This document shows, one piece after another, positions 15,218-23,353 of a DNA stretch of 64,000 bases. The DNA lies in assembly GCA_030524705.1 (NCBI GenBank), contig JAUNGD010000008.1, forward strand, positions 18,191-82,190, written 5' to 3'. A program made the translations under genes and the position numbers. The notes beneath the pieces are model-generated. The model searched no databases, had not been told where the DNA came from, and was given only the letters and a program-made list of their open reading frames with translations. Position 1 is the first letter of the stretch; every line of letters begins with the position of its first letter. The DNA comes from Lachnospiraceae bacterium. Its GTDB lineage: Bacteria > Bacillota > Clostridia > Lachnospirales > Lachnospiraceae.

Positions 15218-16924
15218 ATGAATAATGATAAACAGAGGTCTTTTCGATTGTTGGGAACGTTGATTGTGGCGATTGGAGTGATTGCGATTGTCGTAGTCTG
15301 TATTCTGAAATTTTTGCCGACTTCAGAGCGTATGAGTGCAGACGCTTACTTTGGTACGCTGAATGAAGGCGAAGCGGCGGTAGTGGTGGAGGATCATGTT
15401 GCCCAGGAACGGGCGCTGATTTTAGATGGCAGTGCATATATTGATTATACACTGGTACAGCGCGAGCTGAATTCCCGGTTCCATTGGGACGCCTCGGCGG
15501 GACTTTTGCTGTTTACGACGGCAGAACAGATATTTGAGATCGCGCCGAACAGCACGACCTACACCATAGATGGTGAAAGTCTTGATGCGGGATATGAAAT
15601 TTTAAAGACTACCTCGTCCAGTATGTTTCTGTCAGCTAATTTTATGCAGCAGTATTCAGACTTGAAATGTGAGATTTTTGATGCGCCGTCCCGGGTGGTG
15701 GTGACCTTTGGCAGCCAGGAAATTACACAGGGTACAGTAAAGAAGGACAGTGCCGTGCGGTATCTCGGAGGTATCAAGAGTCCCATCATTACAAATGTGA
15801 CGGAAGGAACCACGGTGACTGTTTTGAATCAGATGGATACCTGGTCACAGATCCTCACGCCGGACGGCTACATCGGTTATATCAAAAACAACCGGCTGAA
15901 GGATGTGGAGGATACTGTTACGCCGACCTTTTATCAGGGACCGGAATACACCAGTATCCATCAGGAGGGGCTGGTGAACCTCGTATGGCATCAGATCAAT
16001 TACCCGGAAATGAACGCGGAGCTGGAGCAGGATATTGCAGGCGTGTCGGGCGTGAACGTGATTTCGCCGACCTGGTATTTCCTGAGCGATAATGTGGGAA
16101 ATATTCAGTCCTTTGCAGATGCATCCTATGTGGAGCGCGCTCATGCAGCGGGCCTGCAGGTATGGGCTTTGATCAGCAATTTCAGTGAGGATGTCAGCAC
16201 GACGGCGCTTCTGTCCTCCAGGACGGCCCGGCAGACCGTACAGAATTATCTTGTGAACCAGGCGCTGGAACTGGGCTTTGACGGTATCAATATCGACTTC
16301 GAGGGTATCGCCCAGGAGGCTGGTTATGATTATGTGCAGTTTATGAGGGAGCTGTCTATTCTGTGCCGGAAGAATCAGATCATTCTCTCTGTAGATGTGC
16401 CTGTGCCGATGGACTTTTCAATGCATTACAACCGCAGAGAGCTGGGAAACGTCTGCGACTATGTGGTTGTAATGGGCTATGATGAGCACTATGCGGGTTC
16501 GGATATTGTAGGCAGCGTTGCATCCATGAATTTTGAGATCACCGGAATTGAGAACATGCTGCAGGAGGTGCCGAAGGAGAAGCTGATAAGCGGTATTCCG
16601 TTCTATGCGAGGCTGTGGTACACTCAGACTCTGGAGGATGGTTCCACAGAGGTTACGAGTGAAGCCGTCTCCATGGAAGGCGCAGAGCAGATACTGATGG
16701 AGAATGGCGTGACCTCTTCCTACGATGAGGCCACGGGCCAGCAATACGCCGAATGGACGGCGTCGGACGGAAGCTTCTGCCAGATATGGCTGGAGGATGA
16801 TTCTTCCATTGCACAGCGGGCGAAGCTCGTTCAGGAGTATAGTCTGGCGGGCATAGCCGAATGGGTGCTGGGCAATGAGAAGGATAGTGTGTGGGAGATC
16901 ATTCGCACGAACATCGGACAGTGA
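15218..16924 (+). CDS. GH18-family cell-wall glycosidase with SH3 domain (YaaH/SleL-like)
   Basis: 568 residues from the ATG at 15218 (AAGGGGGAAG upstream; the frame extends further but without a ribosome site). Layout: membrane anchor (about 11-32), a stalk domain resembling copper-amine-oxidase N1-like modules (about 60-180), a bacterial SH3-type domain (about 185-230), then a GH18 catalytic barrel. The catalytic motif DGINIDFE is at 355-362 with Glu362 as the proton donor. Family members such as YaaH and SleL cut N-acetylglucosamine bonds in spore cortex or peptidoglycan. It lies next to a PdaA-like deacetylase gene, consistent with spore or cell-wall work. Confidence 0.88.
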   Translation: MNNDKQRSFRLLGTLIVAIGVIAIVVVCILKFLPTSERMSADAYFGTLNEGEAAVVVEDHVAQERALILDGSAYIDYTLVQRELNSRFHWDASAGLLLFTTAEQIFEIAPNSTTYTIDGESLDAGYEILKTTSSSMFLSANFMQQYSDLKCEIFDAPSRVVVTFGSQEITQGTVKKDSAVRYLGGIKSPIITNVTEGTTVTVLNQMDTWSQILTPDGYIGYIKNNRLKDVEDTVTPTFYQGPEYTSIHQEGLVNLVWHQINYPEMNAELEQDIAGVSGVNVISPTWYFLSDNVGNIQSFADASYVERAHAAGLQVWALISNFSEDVSTTALLSSRTARQTVQNYLVNQALELGFDGINIDFEGIAQEAGYDYVQFMRELSILCRKNQIILSVDVPVPMDFSMHYNRRELGNVCDYVVVMGYDEHYAGSDIVGSVASMNFEITGIENMLQEVPKEKLISGIPFYARLWYTQTLEDGSTEVTSEAVSMEGAEQILMENGVTSSYDEATGQQYAEWTASDGSFCQIWLEDDSSIAQRAKLVQEYSLAGIAEWVLGNEKDSVWEIIRTNIGQ

Positions 16925-16940
16925 GACGGATGACCGGAAA

Positions 16941-16996
16941 TACAAAATATCTCCGAGCGGACACCCTCAGGGTTCCTCTCCGGAGATATTTTTGTA
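16941..16996 (+). terminator. Terminator after the GH18 gene
   Basis: TACAAAATATCTCCG (16941-16955) pairs with CGGAGATATTTTTGTA (16981-16996); the T-run is part of the stem. Confidence 0.8.
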
Positions 16997-17073
16997 TTCC
17001 CGGCCTGAGGCTGACAGCAGATATGGCCGATAATATTCCTGGTCTGAGGCTGACAGCGGATACGGCCGATAAT
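16996..17073. repeat. Tandem duplication of a 39-base unit
   Basis: Units 16996-17034 and 17035-17073 differ at four positions, all transitions. The unit length is a multiple of three but there is no credible coding frame around it. It lies between the GH18 terminator and the PdaA-like gene. Confidence 0.8.
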
Positions 17074-17163
17074 CATATGACGGGAAGTTTATATAATGGT
17101 GAAGGGGGTATTTCATCTGTGGGGGCCGCATAGAATGTTTTGAGAGAATGCTTGGAGCGGCAG

Positions 17164-17994
17164 ATGATTCAGAAAATAAAAAATTTTTATCAAAATGAGA
17201 GACGCGGCATTGTCAGATCGTTTGCGGTGATACTTTTGTTTATTGCCGCATTTTTTGCGGGCAGCTTTGCAGCGGGGGTGACAAAGGAACCGGAGGCAGT
17301 GCCGACGGCATCCGAAGGAAGCTGGGGCTTGAGCTTTCAGCAGGAGGGACAGCCGCCGGTGGCGAATGCGACCCGGGAGGAACTGGCGAAGTATAACGCA
17401 TGGTATTCCCAGGACACCCAGGAAAAAATCATTTATCTGACCTTTGACTGCGGATATGAGAACGGAAATACGCCTGCCATACTGGCGGCGCTGAAAAAGC
17501 ATCAGGTTCCGGCGACCTTTTTTGTGGTGGGCAATTTTGTTGCGGATAATCCAGACCTGGTAAAACAGATGCTTGATGACGGGCACACGGTGGGAAACCA
17601 CACGTATCATCACCCGGATATGTCGAAAATATCCGATATGGCCTCTTTTCAAAAAGAGATCGGCGACGTTGAGGTACTTTTTAAGGAGACTACGGGACAG
17701 GAGATGTCAAAATATTACCGGCCGCCCCAGGGAAAATACAGCGAGAGCAATCTGAAAATGGCCCAGGAGCTGGGGTATCAGACATTTTTCTGGAGTCTGG
17801 CCTATGTGGACTGGTACGAAAATCAGCAGCCGACAAAGGAGGAGGCCTTCAGTAAGCTTCTGACCAGAATTCATCCGGGGGCGATTGTTCTTTTGCATAA
17901 TACCTCTGCGACAAATGGGGCGATCCTCGATGAGCTGTTGACGAAATGGGAAGAGATGGGGTATCGGTTTGGGCGGTTGGGAGATCTGAAGTAG
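17164..17994 (+). CDS. Polysaccharide deacetylase, PdaA-like (spore cortex muramic-delta-lactam)
   Basis: 276 residues from the ATG at 17164 (GGAG 7 bases upstream; a TTG at 17140 is in frame but has no site). One N-terminal membrane segment (about 17-37) anchors a NodB-type deacetylase domain. Motifs: TFDCGYENG with catalytic Asp95, HTYHHPD metal-binding histidines, RPPQGKYS, and LLHNTS near the end with the conserved histidine. TFDCGYENG is the PdaA-type version of the NodB motif; PdaA removes acetyl groups from muramic acid during spore cortex lactam formation. Role in sporulation is inferred from the family. Confidence 0.9.
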   Translation: MIQKIKNFYQNERRGIVRSFAVILLFIAAFFAGSFAAGVTKEPEAVPTASEGSWGLSFQQEGQPPVANATREELAKYNAWYSQDTQEKIIYLTFDCGYENGNTPAILAALKKHQVPATFFVVGNFVADNPDLVKQMLDDGHTVGNHTYHHPDMSKISDMASFQKEIGDVEVLFKETTGQEMSKYYRPPQGKYSESNLKMAQELGYQTFFWSLAYVDWYENQQPTKEEAFSKLLTRIHPGAIVLLHNTSATNGAILDELLTKWEEMGYRFGRLGDLK

Positions 17995-18006
17995 CATTTG
18001 CTGAAG

Positions 18007-18072
18007 CCCGGCAGGAGAATATTTCCATCAGCAGAGCGGTGATGTATGCTGATGAAATTTCTTCCTGCCGGG
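18007..18072. repeat. 66-base near-perfect hairpin between pdaA-like gene and proC
   Basis: CCCGGCAGGA (18007-18016) pairs with TCCTGCCGGG (18063-18072); the arms continue inward through AATATTTC/GAAATTT and CATCAGCA/TGCTGATG. Neither side has a T-run, so it is not a standard intrinsic terminator, though it lies where the two converging genes need one. Confidence 0.7.
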
Positions 18073-18099
18073 ATAAAAACGTTAAATTTGTTTTTCGGA

Positions 18100-18894
18100 T
18101 CAGCGCATGCTCCGGGTCTTATCAGAGCAGGCCTTCATCCCCTCGAGAACTGCGTTTCGGAATCCGGCTTTTTCCAGCGCGGCTACTGCCTCGATGGTAG
18201 TGCCTGCAGGGGAGCAGACCATATCCTTCAGCTCGCCGGGATGTTTTCCGGTCTCCAGTACCATTTTTGCGCTGCCAAGGACAGCCTGTGCCGCCAGCCG
18301 GTAAGCCTGACTGCGGGGAATGCCGTCCCGGACTGCACCATCCGCCAGCGCTTCGATGAACATGAAGACGTAAGCCGGCGAGCTCCCGCTGACGGATACT
18401 ACCGCATCCACCAGGCGTTCCGGCATTACCTCTGCGGTACCGCAGGATTCCAGCAATGACAGAACCTGCTGAAGCTCGTCTTTTGTGACGGTATCTGCGG
18501 GGCAGACGGCGGTGACACCCTCACCCACCATAGCGGGGGTATTCGGCATGGTACGGATCAGCTTGATCTTTTTCCCAAACCATTCGGTAATTGTAGCGAT
18601 GGATTTTCCGGGGGCGATGGAGACGATCAGCTGCGTTTCAGTAACGTTGTTTTTTATTTCGTTGATTACCTGCTCATAGAACTGAGGCTTGACTGCCAGA
18701 AAAACAATATCTGCGGCGGCGGCCTCCCGATTATCCAGGGTCGTATTTATAGAATAAGCTTCTGCGACACGATCCAGAGTCTCCTGATGCAGCGCGGAGG
18801 CGATAATCTCATTCGGCGGGAGAAGCTGCTTTTTCAGAATACCTCCCAGAATTGCGGTTGCCATATTGCCGCATCCGATAAAACCAAGTTTCAT
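18100..18894 (-). CDS. proC: Pyrroline-5-carboxylate reductase
   Basis: 264 residues from the ATG at 18894 (AGAAAGGA about 10 bases upstream; a GTG three codons earlier is too close to the site). The enzyme reduces pyrroline-5-carboxylate to proline with NAD(P)H, the last step of proline synthesis. The N-terminal Rossmann motif GFIGCGNMA, VKPQ region, RTMPNTPAMVGEG and the C-terminal dimer domain with VSGSSPAYVF and SPAGTTIEAV are all present. Length is normal. It stands alone, convergent with the deacetylase gene. Confidence 0.95.
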   Translation of the reverse strand: MKLGFIGCGNMATAILGGILKKQLLPPNEIIASALHQETLDRVAEAYSINTTLDNREAAAADIVFLAVKPQFYEQVINEIKNNVTETQLIVSIAPGKSIATITEWFGKKIKLIRTMPNTPAMVGEGVTAVCPADTVTKDELQQVLSLLESCGTAEVMPERLVDAVVSVSGSSPAYVFMFIEALADGAVRDGIPRSQAYRLAAQAVLGSAKMVLETGKHPGELKDMVCSPAGTTIEAVAALEKAGFRNAVLEGMKACSDKTRSMR

Positions 18895-19009
18895 AGTGGG
18901 CACGTCCTTTCTTTTTTATCTGTCTGAAATTTTATAGCATATCAGATTATATACCTTTTTTTGAATTTATGAAAGAGCTGGAATCGTTACATTTTTAACG
19001 CATAAAATG

Positions 19010-19038
19010 TTGCATATTACCGGACGATTCGCTATAAT
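19010..19038 (+). promoter_or_regulatory. Promoter of the PLP decarboxylase gene
   Basis: TTGCAT (19010-19015), 17-base spacer, TATAAT (19033-19038). Predicted start near 19045, giving a leader of about 115 bases. Confidence 0.7.
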
Positions 19039-19052
19039 CTTACGTAGTAAAA

Positions 19053-19140
19053 GCAGAGAAGCCTGTCCGGTGCGAAGGGGTGGGATAGGAACACACGATA
19101 CAGAGATAGGAATGAGATGCCGGGACAGCTCTGCAGGCTT
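19053..19140 (+). promoter_or_regulatory. Foldable leader with two competing pairings
   Basis: Pairing A: GCAGAG (19053-19058) with CTCTGC (19129-19134) and TGTCCGG (19064-19070) with CCGGGACA (19120-19127). Pairing B: AAGCCTG (19059-19065) with CAGGCTT (19134-19140). The two overlap and cannot both fully form. The ribosome site GGAGCGGAAGGA starts four bases later (19144). No known riboswitch consensus was recognised. Confidence 0.45.
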
Positions 19141-19160
19141 TACGGAGCGGAAGGATCTTT

Positions 19161-20804
19161 ATGTCAGAATACTTATTGGAAAAGCTAAAGGAATACAGCG
19201 AATCGGACTATTACCCGCTGCATATGCCGGGGCATAAGCGCAGGATCAGTCATTTTGGGGATCCGTTTGCCATAGATATTACGGAGATTGAAGGCTTCGA
19301 CAATCTGCACCACGCCCAGGGCATTTTGCTGGAGGCCCAGAAGCGGGCGGCCGGCTTGTATGGAGCGGAGGAAACGTTTTATCTGGTCAATGGGAGTACC
19401 TGCGGGATACTGGCGGCAGTTTCCGCCTGTGTACCCAGAGGCGGCCGGATTCTGATGGCGAGAAATTGCCACAAGGCGGCTTATCATGCCGTATTTTTAA
19501 ACGGGCTGCGGGTGGAATATCTTTATCCGGAGGCTGATCTGGTGCGGGGAATCAACGGAAGTATCTCACCGGAGGCGGTGCAGGAAGCATTGGAGCAGCG
19601 GCAGTATGAGGAGGAGTTGGCAGGACAGGAGATATTGGGACAGCAATATGCGGAGATGGAAATGTCAGGACAGGAACGACAGGACATTAGTGCTGTTCTA
19701 ATTACGTCTCCTACGTATGACGGTGTGGTGTCGGACATCCGCCGGATTGCCGAAGCGGTACACAGGGCCGGAGCTATCCTGATCGTAGATGAGGCCCACG
19801 GAGCGCATTTTGCAATGCATCCCTATTTTCCGAAATCGGCACTTGAATGCGGCGCGGATATCGTGATCAACAGCCTGCATAAGACGATGCCCTCTTTGAC
19901 GCAGACGGCGTTGCTGCATGTCAGGGGACTGCGGGTAAACCGGGAACGGCTTCGGAAATATCTGGGAATTTATCAGAGCAGCAGTCCAAGCTACGTGTTG
20001 ATGGCCGGGATGGATGCCTGCGTTGAGCTGATGCAGGTGCAGAGAGAGATCTTGTTTGACGATTTTACGAAGCGTCTCGAGCATATGCGGAGAAAGCTTC
20101 GGCAGATGAAGGCGCTTCATCTCGTGGACGGGCAGGAAGAGGGGCTGCATGCGTATGATTTTGACAGATCCAAGATATTGGTTTCCACGGAAAATGCCGG
20201 GATAAGCGGGCCGGAGCTGTCAGGGATTTTGCGCCGGAAGTATCATCTTGAAGCGGAGATGGAGGCTGAACGGTATGTGACGGCGATTATGACAGTCGCA
20301 GACACGGAGGAGGGATTTGAACGTCTGACCCGGGCGCTTTTGGAGATTGACGATGATCTGGTGCGGGGACTTTTGCAGAAAACAGCGCAGCGGAGGCAGG
20401 AGATTGATGAAGCCGAGGGATGTCTGGGACAGGCAAGGGACGGCATGCGCGGGTGCTCAGACTATGAAAAGCAGAGCGTTTCGCAGCCAGCGGCCCGCGA
20501 AGCGCTTGGAAGTTTTGAAAAGAATAAAGAAGTGATAAGAAATAAAGAAGTCATGACGATCGAGGAGGCTGAAAACAGCGCCGGAGAGCAGGTGCTGCTT
20601 CAGGACAGCGCCGGACGTATTGCGGCTGAGTTTGTATATTTGTATCCGCCGGGCATTCCGCTTTTGGTTCCCGGGGAGCAGATTTCTGCCGGGCTTTTGG
20701 AGCGGCTGAACTATTATCAGTCCATCGGCTTGAATCTGCAGGGGATGTCGGATTATTCGGGAAAGACGATCTATGTGGTAAGAACGGAGAAAAAAGACGG
20801 ATAG
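19161..20804 (+). CDS. Orn/Lys/Arg decarboxylase family PLP enzyme (YaaO/SpeA-like)
   Basis: 547 residues of the aspartate-aminotransferase fold-type I decarboxylases that make cadaverine, putrescine or agmatine. The PLP lysine is Lys241 in NSLHKTM; DEAHGAH with the cofactor aspartate precedes it, and PLHMPGHK is the family's N-terminal motif. Two insertions rich in Q and E stand out (about residues 145-175 and 410-470), the second before the C-terminal small domain (FVYLYPPGIPLLVPGE). GGAAGGA is about 6 bases upstream. It heads the block that in Bacillus starts with yaaO. Substrate preference cannot be decided. Confidence 0.9.
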   Translation: MSEYLLEKLKEYSESDYYPLHMPGHKRRISHFGDPFAIDITEIEGFDNLHHAQGILLEAQKRAAGLYGAEETFYLVNGSTCGILAAVSACVPRGGRILMARNCHKAAYHAVFLNGLRVEYLYPEADLVRGINGSISPEAVQEALEQRQYEEELAGQEILGQQYAEMEMSGQERQDISAVLITSPTYDGVVSDIRRIAEAVHRAGAILIVDEAHGAHFAMHPYFPKSALECGADIVINSLHKTMPSLTQTALLHVRGLRVNRERLRKYLGIYQSSSPSYVLMAGMDACVELMQVQREILFDDFTKRLEHMRRKLRQMKALHLVDGQEEGLHAYDFDRSKILVSTENAGISGPELSGILRRKYHLEAEMEAERYVTAIMTVADTEEGFERLTRALLEIDDDLVRGLLQKTAQRRQEIDEAEGCLGQARDGMRGCSDYEKQSVSQPAAREALGSFEKNKEVIRNKEVMTIEEAENSAGEQVLLQDSAGRIAAEFVYLYPPGIPLLVPGEQISAGLLERLNYYQSIGLNLQGMSDYSGKTIYVVRTEKKDG

Positions 20805-20877
20805 CAGCCGCGGCCTTTGCAGAGAATTTTCAGATAGAAAGCATATATTGCTAAAAAGATATATACAGGGAGATACA

Positions 20878-21492
20878 ATGGGAAAAGTATTTTATATTAT
20901 GGGAAAAAGTTCATCGGGAAAGGATACGATTTATGAGGAGCTTCTTTCCAGAGAGGAGCTGGGGCTGAGGCCTTTTATCATGTATACGACAAGGCCGATC
21001 CGGGTCAAGGAAACGGACGGCGTGCAGTATCATTTTGTGACAGAGGAACAGCTTCGGAGGATGCAGGAGAAGGGGCAGGTCATCGAACTGCGCTCCTATG
21101 ATACGATCTATGGCGTATGGCATTATTTTACCGCAGACGGGGATTCTGTGGATATAGCGCATTATGATTATTTGGCGCTGGGGACGCTGGAATCCTTCGA
21201 AAAGGTGAAGAATTATTATGGAAGTGACCGGGTGGTGCCGATCTACATTGAGGTGGAGGATGGAATGCGGCTGGAACGCGCCCTGAAGAGAGAAAAAAAG
21301 CAGGCTGTGCCCAATTATGAGGAGGTGTGCCGGCGCTTTCTGGCGGATCAGAAGGATTTTTCGGAGGAAAACATTCAGATGGCCGGGATAACGAGGCGTT
21401 TTTTGAACAATGATGACCGGCGGCTCTGCATGGATGAGGTGGCGGAATATATCAGCTGTGAGAAGATATCCGCCTCTGCAGGCGGGGAGTAA
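20878..21492 (+). CDS. Guanylate kinase-like nucleotide kinase
   Basis: 204 residues from the ATG at 20878 (GGGAG 7 bases upstream; an earlier in-frame start at 20848 has no site). P-loop GKSSSGKDT (9-17) and the GMP-binding region YTTRPIRVKETDGVQYHFV mark the guanylate kinase family. Compared with standard Gmk the start lacks the usual LIVLSGPSGVGKS wording and the lid region is divergent. It occupies the place that tmk holds in Bacillus between yaaO and holB. It may be a second Gmk or a related kinase of unknown specificity. Confidence 0.75.
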   Translation: MGKVFYIMGKSSSGKDTIYEELLSREELGLRPFIMYTTRPIRVKETDGVQYHFVTEEQLRRMQEKGQVIELRSYDTIYGVWHYFTADGDSVDIAHYDYLALGTLESFEKVKNYYGSDRVVPIYIEVEDGMRLERALKREKKQAVPNYEEVCRRFLADQKDFSEENIQMAGITRRFLNNDDRRLCMDEVAEYISCEKISASAGGE

Positions 21493-21614
21493 TAAGTTTG
21501 CATCAGTGGGAGGTCCATTTCCCATCAGATAAACGCTGCGTCTTATCTTGACTGCATGAAGGATGTAAATTAAAATATACAATTAGTAAATAATTTCAAC
21601 AGGAGGATGATGAG

Positions 21615-22250
21615 TTGAAGAAGAGTATTCTGCTGATTCTGGTTGTTTTGCTGATGTCCGTCAGCTTTGTACAGGCGGAGGCTATGGAAAATACAGATGT
21701 TGGAAGCATAGTTACCTTCGGAAGCTACGAACAGGGAAATGGAGAGGCTCCAATCGAGTGGATCGTGCTGGACAAGCAGGAGGATCGCGTACTGATATTA
21801 TCCAGGTATGCGCTGGACTGCAAGCCCTTTCATGAAACAGAGGACTGGAATGTTACGTGGGCGGAATGCTCTCTGCGCAGCTGGTTGAACGAGGATTTCA
21901 TTGACAGTGCGTTCAGCGAGGAAGAACGCGCCCGGATCATTTCAGTAACGAATACTACTGCTGACGCGCCGGACACACAGGACAGTGTTTTTCTGTTGAG
22001 TCTTGATGAATTGAATGCGTATCTTCCGAATGAAGAATCACGCATTACCGAGGCTACGGAATATACGGTAGAGCAGGGCGGCAGGGTGAGCCGAACGACA
22101 GGAAAGACCTACTGGTGGCTGCGTACAAAAGCAATGTCGGATGATTGTGTCCATATGGTCAAATACGATGGTACGGCGGACGAATTTGGCGATTCTATGG
22201 AAGCTGCGTTTTACACTGTACGGCCGGCGGTCTGGGTAGATATTGCGTAG
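21615..22250 (+). CDS. Secreted protein with DUF6273 domain
   Basis: 211 residues starting at TTG 21615, preceded by a perfect AGGAGG 8 bases upstream; the nearby ATGs run into a stop. A signal peptide (about 1-22, ending V-Q-A) is followed by a domain with the DUF6273 hallmarks: GSYEQGNGEAPIEWIVL, LILSRYALDCKPF, SLRSWLN, FLLSLDELNAYL, WWLRTKA and VRPAVWVD. The family is common in gut Clostridia, often beside formylglycine-like folds, and has no agreed function. It interrupts the gene order between the kinase and holB. Confidence 0.8.
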   Translation: MKKSILLILVVLLMSVSFVQAEAMENTDVGSIVTFGSYEQGNGEAPIEWIVLDKQEDRVLILSRYALDCKPFHETEDWNVTWAECSLRSWLNEDFIDSAFSEEERARIISVTNTTADAPDTQDSVFLLSLDELNAYLPNEESRITEATEYTVEQGGRVSRTTGKTYWWLRTKAMSDDCVHMVKYDGTADEFGDSMEAAFYTVRPAVWVDIA

Positions 22251-22354
22251 AGAGAGGCCGTGCCTTCGCCGCCGAACATATGCGACAATGCTTCACATCA
22301 AACTTAAAATGTGTTATACTAAATTATATTTGTGGTCGAAAACGGAGGCAGTAT

Positions 22355-23353
22355 ATGGCAGGATTTAGAGAAATCATAGGACATAAACAGGAGATTGCTC
22401 ATCTGGAGCGGGCAATCGAGACTGGGAAAGTCAGCCATGCATATATTTTTAGCGGAGATAAAGGTACCGGAAAGCGCCGGCTCGCCGATGCATTTGCAGA
22501 GACGCTGCAGTGCGAAGGGACAGGCGTGCGTCCCTGCGGGGAATGTCACTCCTGCCGTCAGGCGGAAAGCGGCAATCATCCAGACATTATATATATTAAG
22601 CATGAGAAGCCCACCAGCATCGGCGTGGAGGATATACGGGATCAGCTGACCGGGGATATCCAGATTCGGCCGTATAATGGAAAATATAAGATTTATATGA
22701 TTCCTGATGCGGAAAAGATGACTGTGCAGGCGCAGAATGCGATTCTGAAGACGATCGAGGAACCGCCTGAGTATGCGGTGATCATTCTGATGACGACGAA
22801 TGAACAGATGTTTCTGGATACGATACGTTCCAGGTGTGTTGTGCTGAACCTGAAGCCCGTTCCCGACGACCAGGTAAAGGCATATCTGATGGAACAGATT
22901 CAGGTGCCGGATTATCAGGCCGATATCTGTGTGGCTTTTGCGCAGGGAAATATCGGAAAGGCTGTGCGTCTTGCCTCTTCCGAGGATTTTTCCGCCATCA
23001 AATCATCTGCCATGCAGTTGATCCGCAACGCGGGCAAAATGGAGATCAGTGATCTCATTGATTATGTCAGGGAAGTGCAGGAGTACAAAATATCAATTCA
23101 GGATTATCTTGATATCCTGGCGCTCTGGTACCGTGATATGGTGTACTTCAAGGCGACCAGGGACATTGACGGTATTGTTTTCCAGGATGAAATCAGAACG
23201 ATCCGGGATACGGTGAAGGTTTGTTCCTACGAGGGCGTGGAAGAGGTTATGAAGGCGATTGAGAGCGCCAAAACGCGTTTGAGCGCAAATGTGAATTTTG
23301 ATCTGACAATGGAGCTTTTGTTCCTTGTCATTAAGGAGAATATACATGGTTAA
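22355..23353 (+). CDS. holB: DNA polymerase III delta-prime subunit
   Basis: 332 residues from the ATG at 22355 (GGAGG 6 bases upstream). Delta-prime is a clamp-loader subunit. The P-loop-like GDKGTGKR (about 34-41), the four zinc cysteines C53, C61, C64, C67 (CGECHSC), KMTVQAQNAILKTIEEPP and the SRC sensor motif (DTIRSRC) are all present. The length is normal for Firmicutes. The end overlaps ricT by 8 bases, with the ricT ribosome site inside holB. Confidence 0.93.
   Translation: MAGFREIIGHKQEIAHLERAIETGKVSHAYIFSGDKGTGKRRLADAFAETLQCEGTGVRPCGECHSCRQAESGNHPDIIYIKHEKPTSIGVEDIRDQLTGDIQIRPYNGKYKIYMIPDAEKMTVQAQNAILKTIEEPPEYAVIILMTTNEQMFLDTIRSRCVVLNLKPVPDDQVKAYLMEQIQVPDYQADICVAFAQGNIGKAVRLASSEDFSAIKSSAMQLIRNAGKMEISDLIDYVREVQEYKISIQDYLDILALWYRDMVYFKATRDIDGIVFQDEIRTIRDTVKVCSYEGVEEVMKAIESAKTRLSANVNFDLTMELLFLVIKENIHG

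Noticed and set aside
17140-17163. TTG start for the PdaA-like gene
   Set aside because: No ribosome site in front of it, while ATG 17164 has GGAG at good distance.
18007-18072. Ordinary intrinsic terminator
   Set aside because: No T-run on either strand after the stem; kept as an unexplained hairpin instead.
19045-19160. Lysine, guanidine or T-box leader before the decarboxylase
   Set aside because: No L-box core, no ykkC-type motif and no T-box sequence (GGGTGGNACCGCG) was found.
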